This document shows, one piece after another, positions 16,339 to 21,972 of a stretch of 21,972 nt of DNA. A program made the position numbers and the translations under genes. The notes beneath the pieces were generated by a model, which had not been told where the DNA came from, did not search any database, and saw only the letters and a program-made list of their open reading frames with translations. How positions within the stretch are numbered: the stretch's first letter is position 1; each line of letters starts with the position of its first letter. The stretch is from Kmv42 sp040757455 (GTDB lineage Bacteria > Nitrospirota > Thermodesulfovibrionia > Thermodesulfovibrionales > SM23-35), in assembly GCA_040757455.1 (NCBI GenBank), contig JBFLXE010000032.1:1-21972 (forward strand), written 5' to 3'.

Positions 16339-16801
16339 CTTCTTCTTCCTCATTTAAGGTCAAGATGAGTTCTTTTACTTTCTCTAAATTCAGCTCGCCG
16401 TAAACACTCCTGTTAATCCTTATGCATGGCGCAAGGGCACAACAACCAAAACAGGCCACACTTTCAAGGGTATACTCTAGATCAAGCGTTGTTTCCCCCT
16501 CTTTTATTCCTATTATTTCTTCGATTTCATTCAGAATTTGTGGTGCGCCACGAATATGACATGCAGTGCCCCTGCATATGGTGACGCGTTTTTTACCCAA
16601 AGGTAAAAGTCTGAACTGGGCATAAAAAGAGGCAACAGAATAAACATGGCTTTCAGGAACACCGATGAACCGTGCTATATCGAGCATCACCTTTTCCGGC
16701 AGATATCCGAGACTGTCCTGAACTTCCTGAAGTATCGGCACCAGTTCGGCGCGTTCACCTCTGTACGAGGCCAGTATCTCTTCCAGAACTATTTCCTCCA
16801 T
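16328..16801 (-). CDS. NuoE-like [2Fe-2S] thioredoxin-fold subunit
   Basis: The protein has 157 residues, standard for NuoE/HydC. The helical N-terminus (LVPILQEVQDSLGYLP) is followed by VYSVASFYAQFRLLP. The [2Fe-2S] ligands fit C-x4-C and C-x3-C: C76 and C81 in ICRGTACHIRGA, C117 and C121 in ACFGCCALAP. It partners NuoF in NADH dehydrogenases and in NAD-linked formate dehydrogenases and hydrogenases. The gene begins 9 bp after the ferredoxin gene and overlaps the NuoF-like gene, so the two subunits are translationally coupled. Confidence 0.92.
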   Translation of the reverse strand: MEEIVLEEILASYRGERAELVPILQEVQDSLGYLPEKVMLDIARFIGVPESHVYSVASFYAQFRLLPLGKKRVTICRGTACHIRGAPQILNEIEEIIGIKEGETTLDLEYTLESVACFGCCALAPCIRINRSVYGELNLEKVKELILTLNEEEEDVR

Positions 16802-16810
16802 TTTTGTTCT

Positions 16811-17035
16811 CTATCTGATTCTCGCGAAGTCCTCACGGATCCATGGTCTTTTGCTCTCTAAATTACGGTCGAAACTCAACGTCACGCACATCCCGCGGCA
16901 GATGCCGCATCTGTTACATTTGTCTGTGTCAACATAAATATTTCCATCCTTTGCAGAGATGGTTATCGCTCCCGTCGGGCAACTCGCCTCGCAGAAAGGT
17001 GACGGACAGTATTTGTAGCAAATTAAATTCAGCAT
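16811..17035 (-). CDS. Small 2[4Fe-4S]-type ferredoxin
   Basis: The protein has 74 residues with two Cys clusters. The second is canonical (C40, C43, C46, C50 in CNRCGICRGMC). The first is atypical: C6-x3-C10-x4-C15-x3-C19-P (CYKYCPSPFCEASCP), not C-x2-C-x2-C-x3-C-P. AAGGAGGGG precedes the ATG by 4 nt, and the gene begins 11 bp after the glutamate-synthase-type gene. It probably carries electrons between the NuoEF-type diaphorase and its partners. It may replace the ferredoxin domain absent from the NuoF-like protein. The basic C-terminal tail (KRPWIREDFARIR) is unlike a free ferredoxin and may bind a subunit. Confidence 0.88.
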   Translation of the reverse strand: MLNLICYKYCPSPFCEASCPTGAITISAKDGNIYVDTDKCNRCGICRGMCVTLSFDRNLESKRPWIREDFARIR

Positions 17036-17046
17036 CTTTCCCCTCC

Positions 17047-18612
17047 TTATCCTAAGATATTTTCGACTTCTTTCATATCCGCATCCATTATATAGGTAAT
17101 GCCGGAAACATCCGTCGCCTCTCGTGTTAGAGCCATCAGATCATCCCTGTCTATGTACTGAAGCGCGAATTTGCGGGCCCCTGCCATCAACTGTCTTAAT
17201 CCGACCGCGAGCCGGTCATAGTAGGTGTATACTGCAATGGCAGCCGACGGTATATTCCTAAAATCTTTGCCATACTTCTCTTTAAGCTGCGCTGCCCCCG
17301 CAAAGGTACGGAGAAGCGCATCTTCATATTCTTTACCTTTTCCAAAAGCATCTTCTATATGCTGACCCTGATTTTTGCCCACCATCCCGGCGGTCAGAGT
17401 TGAACGTCCCATGCACACAGCCTTCACAAATGGAGCCCCCAATGCGATAGCCTTAAAAATCTGATCCTCCAGGACAATACCGCCTGCTATGGCAACGGAT
17501 GGAATAAATTCACCTTTTTCCTTAAGTCTCTTCAGATATTGGTACAGGAGGCTTTCAAGATAGACTGTGGGAATTCCCCATTCGTTCATCATGCGCCACG
17601 GGCTCATTCCCGTCCCGCCACCGGCTCCATCAACAGTCAGCAGATCTATCTTCGCAGCTGAAGCGAACTTCACGGCTCTCGCCAGATCTACAGGCCTATA
17701 AGCGCCAGTCTTGAGGGTAACGTATTTGGCGCCAATTTTTCTTACTCTCTCGACCTCTCTTAAGAACGGTTCTTCATCGACCATGCCGAGACGCGAATGT
17801 CTCTCAAATTCGGCTATGCCACCAAGCTTATGGCTTTCCTGGATGACCGGATTTTCCGGATCAGGCAGAACAATATAGCCTCGTTGTTTTAGCTGTAATG
17901 CTCTCTCAATGGTTGGCAGCTTCACTTCTCCACCTATGCACTTGGCCCCCTGTCCCCACTTAAGTTCGATGCCTTCAACGCCCAGTTGCCCGATAGCATA
18001 CTCGGCAACGCCAAGGCGGGTGTCCTCCACATTGAGCTGTACAAGCATCGTCCCATAGCCTTCATACCAGTCCTTATATATCTTCACTCGTCTTGCCAGT
18101 TCGGGTGAATGTATAATTTTTCCATTACGAATTTCTGCTTGTGGATCCATACCACAAACATTCTCACCGCATACGAGAATGGAGCCGCTTATTGCCGCAC
18201 CGACAGCCGTTCCCTCCCAGTTCACCCTCGCAATCTCAGTGGAACCGAGAGCACCAGTGAAGAAAGGTACCCTCATGGGTATCCTGGTTCCGTTTCCGTT
18301 GATCTCTGTTTCGACAGTAACGGCAGGAAACGTCGCTTTGTCCGAATCAGCTTCACAGCCGATAGCACCCACACACGTGCCGTGAATGTTAAAATGAGAG
18401 TAATCAACGGGGTAATCCTTTTCTGACCCCGAAATGACTTTTCCAAAGGGCTGCGGATAAATAACCTCCCTTCCTCTCAGAGCGGATCTGCCGACCTCGC
18501 AGTAGCCCGGGCATCCGTCAACACAATTGACGCATAAGCCAGAGATTGGTGAGGCTGGCACTCTTGTTGTTGTGACGGTTGCAGCACTTGCATTCGGTTT
18601 GCTTAGACTCAT
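17047..18612 (-). CDS. FMN-binding glutamate synthase-family protein
   Basis: The protein has 521 residues, corresponding to the central synthase (FMN) domain of GltB without the amidotransferase and C-terminal parts, as in archaeal-type split enzymes. A Cys-rich N-terminus (C27, C30, C34, C38 in CVNCVDGCPGYC) could hold a cluster; CGENVCGMD follows at 148-153. IELKWGQGAKCIGGE aligns with the GltB SQGAKPGxGG region, with Cys in place of Pro. FMN-binding stretches are VDGAGGGTGMSPWRMM, SVAIAGGIV and GAPFVKAVCMGR. The usual reaction joins ammonia to 2-oxoglutarate using reduced flavin. Absence of a glutaminase domain means ammonia must come from elsewhere, or the substrate differs. GGAGGGCAAG precedes the ATG. 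It leads the redox part of the cluster. Confidence 0.85.
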   Translation of the reverse strand: MSLSKPNASAATVTTTRVPASPISGLCVNCVDGCPGYCEVGRSALRGREVIYPQPFGKVISGSEKDYPVDYSHFNIHGTCVGAIGCEADSDKATFPAVTVETEINGNGTRIPMRVPFFTGALGSTEIARVNWEGTAVGAAISGSILVCGENVCGMDPQAEIRNGKIIHSPELARRVKIYKDWYEGYGTMLVQLNVEDTRLGVAEYAIGQLGVEGIELKWGQGAKCIGGEVKLPTIERALQLKQRGYIVLPDPENPVIQESHKLGGIAEFERHSRLGMVDEEPFLREVERVRKIGAKYVTLKTGAYRPVDLARAVKFASAAKIDLLTVDGAGGGTGMSPWRMMNEWGIPTVYLESLLYQYLKRLKEKGEFIPSVAIAGGIVLEDQIFKAIALGAPFVKAVCMGRSTLTAGMVGKNQGQHIEDAFGKGKEYEDALLRTFAGAAQLKEKYGKDFRNIPSAAIAVYTYYDRLAVGLRQLMAGARKFALQYIDRDDLMALTREATDVSGITYIMDADMKEVENILG

Positions 18613-18653
18613 CTTGCCCTCCTTCTATTTAGATGTTTAGTATTCTTTTATTT

Positions 18654-18687
18654 CTTCGACGCAGTATTGAGTATTTCTGACGCGAAG
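18654..18687. promoter_or_regulatory. Imperfect palindrome upstream of the glutamate-synthase-type gene
   Basis: The sequence is CTTCGnnGCAG, 12 bp, CTGnnGCGAAG-like: outer arms CTTCG/CGAAG match perfectly and CAG/CTG match inside. It lies about 42-75 bp before the ATG at 18612, in the only sizeable gap of the cluster (18613-18744). A dyad at this position could be the operator of the XRE-cupin or NrpR-like regulator encoded in the same cluster. A second inverted repeat, TTCAAAT/ATTTGAA (18714-18720 and 18735-18741), lies just after the XRE-cupin stop and lacks a T-run. Confidence 0.35.
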
Positions 18688-18744
18688 AGACAAAAAAATC
18701 TATGACTCTTTACTTCAAATTTTTTTTGTTAATGATTTGAATTC

Positions 18745-19353
18745 TTATGTACATAGCAGCAAAAGTTCCGCTTTATCACCTCCTTGATTCTTCCATAAAG
18801 ACGGAATCTCGTCTTTCAGATAAATTGAATCCCCCGCTCCCAAGGTTTTCTGTCTATCATTGATTATGACCGTGAGATTCCCTCTTAAGACATATATCAG
18901 TTTCTGCCCTTCTTCAGGAATCATTTGCCCTCTTATGTCCGAATATGGCTCAATAAAAATCAGTCTTCCCAACATATTCCCATTCTTGACGATCATGAAT
19001 TCCTTCAAGTCATCTCTATTCGTCACCGGCGTGGAAAGTACCATTTCTTTTCTGATAAGCCACTCCGCATCCTCCGCACTTTTTTCTCCCAATATTGCTG
19101 CCGGCGCTACGCCAAGGGCATTGCATATCTGAATGAAGGAATTCAAGGAGGGACTTATTTGATTGTTTTCAAGCTGGGATATAAAGCTGGGCGTGAGATC
19201 TACCTTGTCGGCAAGCTCCTTCTGGCTAATACCGATTCTTGTTCGCAATTCTTTGATCTTCGTGCCCATGTCGGGCGCAACTTCTTTCTTTCTGGCTGAG
19301 ATCGAAATCACCTTATTGCCATCTATTTCGAAAGAATGGGGTTTGAATGCCAC
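18745..19353 (-). CDS. XRE-family transcriptional regulator with C-terminal cupin domain
   Basis: The protein has 202 residues from a GTG at 19353. The helix-turn-helix spans about 30-85: IKELRTRIGISQKELADKV then LTPSFISQLENNQISPSL. The cupin lies at about 125-200 (MIPEEGQKLIYVLRGNLTVII, LGAGDSIYLKDEIPSLWKNQG) and may sense a small ligand. The cupin lacks most metal-binding His residues, so it is probably regulatory. The GTG start overlaps the KaiC-like gene by 31 bp and has no clear ribosome site; an internal ATG (MGTKIKELR, residue 29) is an alternative. It sits directly before the glutamate-synthase-type gene and probably regulates this cluster. Confidence 0.88.
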   Translation of the reverse strand: MAFKPHSFEIDGNKVISISARKKEVAPDMGTKIKELRTRIGISQKELADKVDLTPSFISQLENNQISPSLNSFIQICNALGVAPAAILGEKSAEDAEWLIRKEMVLSTPVTNRDDLKEFMIVKNGNMLGRLIFIEPYSDIRGQMIPEEGQKLIYVLRGNLTVIINDRQKTLGAGDSIYLKDEIPSLWKNQGGDKAELLLLCT

Positions 19354-20012
19354 CCTGTTCGAACGGCCAGGCCGTCAAGCTTCAATGCCTTCATATACAA
19401 TTTATCTTTTCTTTTATAGAGATCGAGCACGACCTGGGTTATATGCCTGAGATTCGCTTTAAACGCCTGGCTATGAGCTTCTTTCTCTAATATCCAGTAG
19501 GCCACAGTTCCGAGGTCGTAAAGGCGGGGACACATGTAAGTGAAAAACTTATACGTGCTGTCTTCGCTTCCCCACAAATCCTGCATTCCCGTAAGACTGT
19601 CGAATATGTATCTTTTTCCCAGAGAAAAAGTATCTTCGATAGAATTGAGTACTCTTGTAAAATGCTCTATATCAGCCGGCTTTTCTACTCTTATAACTGC
19701 GGAGTTCGTTGAATTCTCATAAAATTTCATGAAAGCCCTGTCATTCTTGCCCTTTCCGGATGTGAAACAATCGAAGAGGATAAAGTTCTCCTTCGCTTGG
19801 AGTTCTCCGAGTTGTTGAAAAATACTATAAGGAGAATGATTGAAACTTACATAAATGACGTGCTGTTCTTTTGAGGAGGACTGCTCAACGACAAAATTCC
19901 GAACAAAAGCACCATACGAAGTTCCAGCCTCAACCTCCCAGACCACATTATCCCCTATGTAAAGAGAATCAATGAGGTTATCGAGGTCTTTTATGCCGGA
20001 AGATATCTTCAT
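19323..20012 (-). CDS. KaiC/RecA-superfamily-like protein with degenerate Walker A
   Basis: The protein has 229 residues from the ATG at 20012; a TTG at 20021 adds three. The fold pattern is that of RecA/KaiC/GvpD-type ATPases: GIKDLDNLIDSLYIGDNVVWEVEAGTSYGAFVRNF near the N-terminus, a Walker-B-like strand KRYIFDSLTGM, and VAYWILEKEAHS. The P-loop is lost: the usual GxxGxGK(S/T) is GTSYGAF, with no Lys-Ser/Thr, so ATP hydrolysis is unlikely. It may act as a ligand- or partner-sensing scaffold. It is the first gene after a good promoter and overlaps the XRE-cupin gene by 31 bp, suggesting the two proteins work together. Confidence 0.7.
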   Translation of the reverse strand: MKISSGIKDLDNLIDSLYIGDNVVWEVEAGTSYGAFVRNFVVEQSSSKEQHVIYVSFNHSPYSIFQQLGELQAKENFILFDCFTSGKGKNDRAFMKFYENSTNSAVIRVEKPADIEHFTRVLNSIEDTFSLGKRYIFDSLTGMQDLWGSEDSTYKFFTYMCPRLYDLGTVAYWILEKEAHSQAFKANLRHITQVVLDLYKRKDKLYMKALKLDGLAVRTGWHSNPILSK

Positions 20013-20046
20013 TATCGGCAAACGGCTACCTAATGCTTTGCTTGTA

Positions 20047-20075
20047 ATTTAAGTAATATTTAAATCTGCTGTCAA
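20047..20075 (-). promoter_or_regulatory. Sigma70-type promoter for the KaiC-like/XRE-cupin transcript
   Basis: On the - strand, TTGACA (20075-20070) and TTAAAT (20052-20047) are 17 bp apart. The -35 is 15 bp beyond the LutB-like stop codon, so this promoter separates the LutB-like gene from the downstream cluster. Transcription would start near 20040, about 28 nt before the ATG at 20012. Confidence 0.6.
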
Positions 20076-20089
20076 GAAATTTTTCGTAA

Positions 20090-21280
20090 TCAATGGAGTT
20101 TTAATCTTATGCTATAAAAGAGCCACAATAGATGGGATTTTAGAAAGTAATAGATTTCGGCAGGTAGTTTATCCCCCCTCAACTTTCTGACAATCGAGGG
20201 CACATCTATTCCGAGGGGGCAACTTTTCATGCAACGCCCACAGGTCAGACAGAGTTCAAGCTTCTTCCTGATTTCTTCATCCGATAAATAGCTGTATGCC
20301 AATCCCTTGCCGCCAAGATTCTTGCCCGAGGCAAAATAATTCCCGACAGTGTTGTACATCGGACAATGCAGGAGACAGTTGCCGCAGTCGATACAATAAA
20401 GAATCTCTCTGAATCCTTTATTGATGATTTCTCTCCTTCTGTTGTCGAGAAGAATTAAGACCACCTCCTCCGGAGAATGAACTCCTTTAAAGAATCTCTT
20501 TTCGACATCAGCCGTTTTGCTCATGCCGCTGATTATCTCCACAAAAGAAGGGATTAAAGAACCTGTTGCATTGAAGCAGATTATTTTCAGCATGTTTATC
20601 GCATCTTCTAAATTCGGATAGACCTTATCGACGCCCGTAACGACTATCTGTTTTCTCCTACGCATGACTTGATAAATATTCCCCTCGTTATGGGCGAGAA
20701 CTATCGAGCCTTCCTCAGCCGTGATCGCATTTGCACCTGTGATTCCGACACGTGATTTCTCTATATAGGTTTTTATCTCGTCCTTAACAAAGCTCACAAT
20801 CTCATCAGGATTTTCACTGATTTTTCTACCATAGAATTTGGAGAGCCCTTCAGCGATCTGTTTCGCGGACAGATGTGCCGCCGGACCAGTGGGATGTGAG
20901 GGTTTGCACCTCAGCACCTGAAGAATGCGGTCTCCAATATCTGTTTCGATGACCTCGATCCCGTCTGATTCTAAAGCTGCTCCGAGTTCGATCTCTTTTG
21001 TAACGTTTGATTTCGATTTCACAACGAGTTTCTCACTTCCTATCTCTCGAAGAATGCTGGCGATAGCTTCTTCCGCGTCTCTCGCGGGAAAAACCCTGAT
21101 ACCGTTTTTTTCTAATTTCTCGACAGCCTTGTTCAGAAGCTCTTCATTTCCGACAGAGGACTCCCTCACAGCCTTCAGTTTTTTCTTCTTTTCATCAAAA
21201 CCGGCGGGAATATTCTTGTTCTGACGTTCTTTCACCGATCTGAAAGCCTTCCTCAAAGCGAGTATCTCGTCAAAGTTCAT
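20090..21280 (-). CDS. LutB-like LUD-domain iron-sulfur protein
   Basis: The protein has 396 residues. The LUD domain occupies about 50-290 (VVKSKSNVTKEIELGAALE, THPTGPAAHLS-like HPTGPAAHLSAKQIAE, GITGANAITAEEGSIVLAHNEGN). Two [4Fe-4S] motifs follow: CIDCGNCLLHCPMYNTVG (about 306-323) and CLTCGRCMKSCPLGIDVP. This is the arrangement of LutB/YkgF, part of the LutABC lactate oxidation system. Here LutA and LutC are not adjacent and the protein is shorter than typical LutB (about 470), so lactate use is only a possibility. The short hydrophobic C-terminus (LLWLFYSI) could contact a membrane. No ribosome site is visible. Confidence 0.85.
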   Translation of the reverse strand: MNFDEILALRKAFRSVKERQNKNIPAGFDEKKKKLKAVRESSVGNEELLNKAVEKLEKNGIRVFPARDAEEAIASILREIGSEKLVVKSKSNVTKEIELGAALESDGIEVIETDIGDRILQVLRCKPSHPTGPAAHLSAKQIAEGLSKFYGRKISENPDEIVSFVKDEIKTYIEKSRVGITGANAITAEEGSIVLAHNEGNIYQVMRRRKQIVVTGVDKVYPNLEDAINMLKIICFNATGSLIPSFVEIISGMSKTADVEKRFFKGVHSPEEVVLILLDNRRREIINKGFREILYCIDCGNCLLHCPMYNTVGNYFASGKNLGGKGLAYSYLSDEEIRKKLELCLTCGRCMKSCPLGIDVPSIVRKLRGDKLPAEIYYFLKSHLLWLFYSIRLKLH

Positions 21281-21491
21281 GTGTTATTTTGGCTCTTCTG
21301 CTGCGGAAATATCAAATATTGATGGGCTGAACTGGCGATCAAAGCACTGGATATATACCCCGTAATATATAATTACCCAAATCCAGCGATAACGACTCAT
21401 TAAGATATGCCTAATATCGCTCAAATCAGCCATACACAAGGTTTTGCATATCATGTAAACTATCTTCATCTTGATCACCTGGAGGGTGAAG
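21281..21491. other. Intergenic region between the LutB-like gene and transposase
   Basis: This 211-bp stretch serves the divergent starts of the LutB-like gene (-) and the transposase (+). A small inverted repeat GTAAT/ATTAC (21364-21378 region) and an AT-rich TATATT -10-like element lie about 85 bp before the LutB-like start. The left end of the IS should be here, but its terminal repeat could not be fixed without the other end. Confidence 0.35.
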
Positions 21492-21866
21492 ATGAAGAAG
21501 ATCAAAAAGGTAAATACCGCAAAAAGAGTCAAGATCATCCTTGAAGAAGATGCTACCCTTATCAGTTACGGAGGCGGCAGCGGCCTTCTCATAGATGAAT
21601 TCATCCGTAAACTGGAGTTGCCCCAGATGATCGATGGTCTGGTAACAGTCAAAACTCGTGAGCGTGGATACAGGGAATCCGAGGCTGTTCTCGGATTGGT
21701 GATCAGCATGATAACTGGAGGAGTCTGTCTCGACGACCTTGTTGTTCTGAGGGAAGAAGAAGCCTTCAAGACGATTTGGAGACACGGAGATATTCCTCAT
21801 CCCACTACTATGGGAGATTTCCTCAGAAGATTTAACCTCGGCCATATTAGCCCACATTATTCATAA
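21492..21866 (+). pseudogene. IS1380-family transposase, N-terminal fragment
   Basis: The fragment has 124 residues against about 430-450 for a complete IS1380 transposase. GGAGGG precedes the ATG at 21492. ISYGGGSGLLIDEFIRKL, KTRERGYRESEAVLGL, GGVCLDDLVVLREEEAF and HPTTMGDFLRRFNLGHI are characteristic N-terminal motifs of this DDE family. After GHI the frame gives only SPHYS and a stop; none of the frames in the 106 bases to the window edge continues the family sequence. The copy therefore appears truncated and inactive. A frameshift with divergence further right cannot be excluded because the window ends. Confidence 0.75.
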
Positions 21867-21972
21867 ATTTTTCATACATGAGGATTTTAAAGATTTTTGG
21901 AGTCGATCGGAGCCAATGGAAGACGAATACGCTGCAGTTTTATACCGAGTCACGCTCTGATTTTACAAAATC

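Noticed and set aside
12087..16801. An active NAD-linked formate dehydrogenase
   Set aside because: The subunit set fits, but the catalytic Sec/Cys-His is Ser346-Asp347, so formate activity is not claimed.
14719..16801. An electron-bifurcating HydBC-type complex
   Set aside because: The NuoF-like protein lacks the C-terminal ferredoxin domain typical of bifurcating members, and sequence alone cannot show bifurcation.
18714..18741. TTCAAAT/ATTTGAA as a terminator of the XRE-cupin gene
   Set aside because: The loop is long, the stem is AT-rich and no U-tract follows in the gene's direction.
20090..21280. A lactate utilisation operon
   Set aside because: Only the LutB-like gene is present; LutA and LutC homologs are not adjacent.

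Overview
The window looks like a piece of an anaerobic bacterial chromosome. The start of an rrn operon lies at the left edge (23S 5' end, short spacer and 16S, all on the - strand), followed by about 20 kb of protein genes. A UGA-containing selenoprotein gene, a glycyl-radical-type radical SAM protein, NADH/formate-dehydrogenase-like iron-sulfur flavoproteins, an NrpR-type nitrogen regulator and a LutB-like protein suggest a strict anaerobe, perhaps a Desulfobacterota-like (former Deltaproteobacteria) lineage. That placement is an inference from gene content; no database search was possible.

Layout. 1-1905: rRNA genes, a spacer without tRNA, boxA sites, a processing stem and a sigma70-like promoter. 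The 16S gene carries an unusual extension of helix 6 (V1) built from a repetitive GATGCAGGAT/CAAGATACA motif. 2132-5738: an exported LolA-like/DUF4412-like protein, amrS, the tsaB-rimI pair (divergent to lysE) and a LysE-type exporter. 5761-6831 (- strand): a short NagA-like amidohydrolase followed by a small glutaredoxin-like protein whose frame is read only if two UGA codons are decoded as selenocysteine (U13, and U69 in a C-terminal U-G-V-stop); the gene is invisible to ordinary ORF calling. 6940-8970: a DUF1460 amidase-like protein and an AmpG-type muropeptide permease, which with the NagA-like protein form a possible cell-wall recycling group. 9083-10862 (+): an Smr-domain protein, a YbgC-type thioesterase that seems to start at ATA, and a NarL-type response regulator.

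20075-11102 (- strand) is one long, apparently co-oriented cluster: degenerate KaiC/RecA-like protein, XRE-cupin regulator, FMN-type glutamate synthase domain protein, small ferredoxin, NuoE-like, NuoF-like, an 869-residue FdhA/NuoG-like molybdopterin-fold protein whose catalytic Sec/Cys-His pair is Ser-Asp, and an NrpR-like regulator. The reading I favour is a pyridine-nucleotide-linked redox complex that exchanges electrons with a glutamate-synthase-type flavoenzyme under nitrogen control. The parts are recognisable; the assembly is inference and is the best candidate for an undescribed system here.

20090-21972: a stand-alone LutB-like LUD/ferredoxin protein, then the 5' part of an IS1380-type transposase that stops early.
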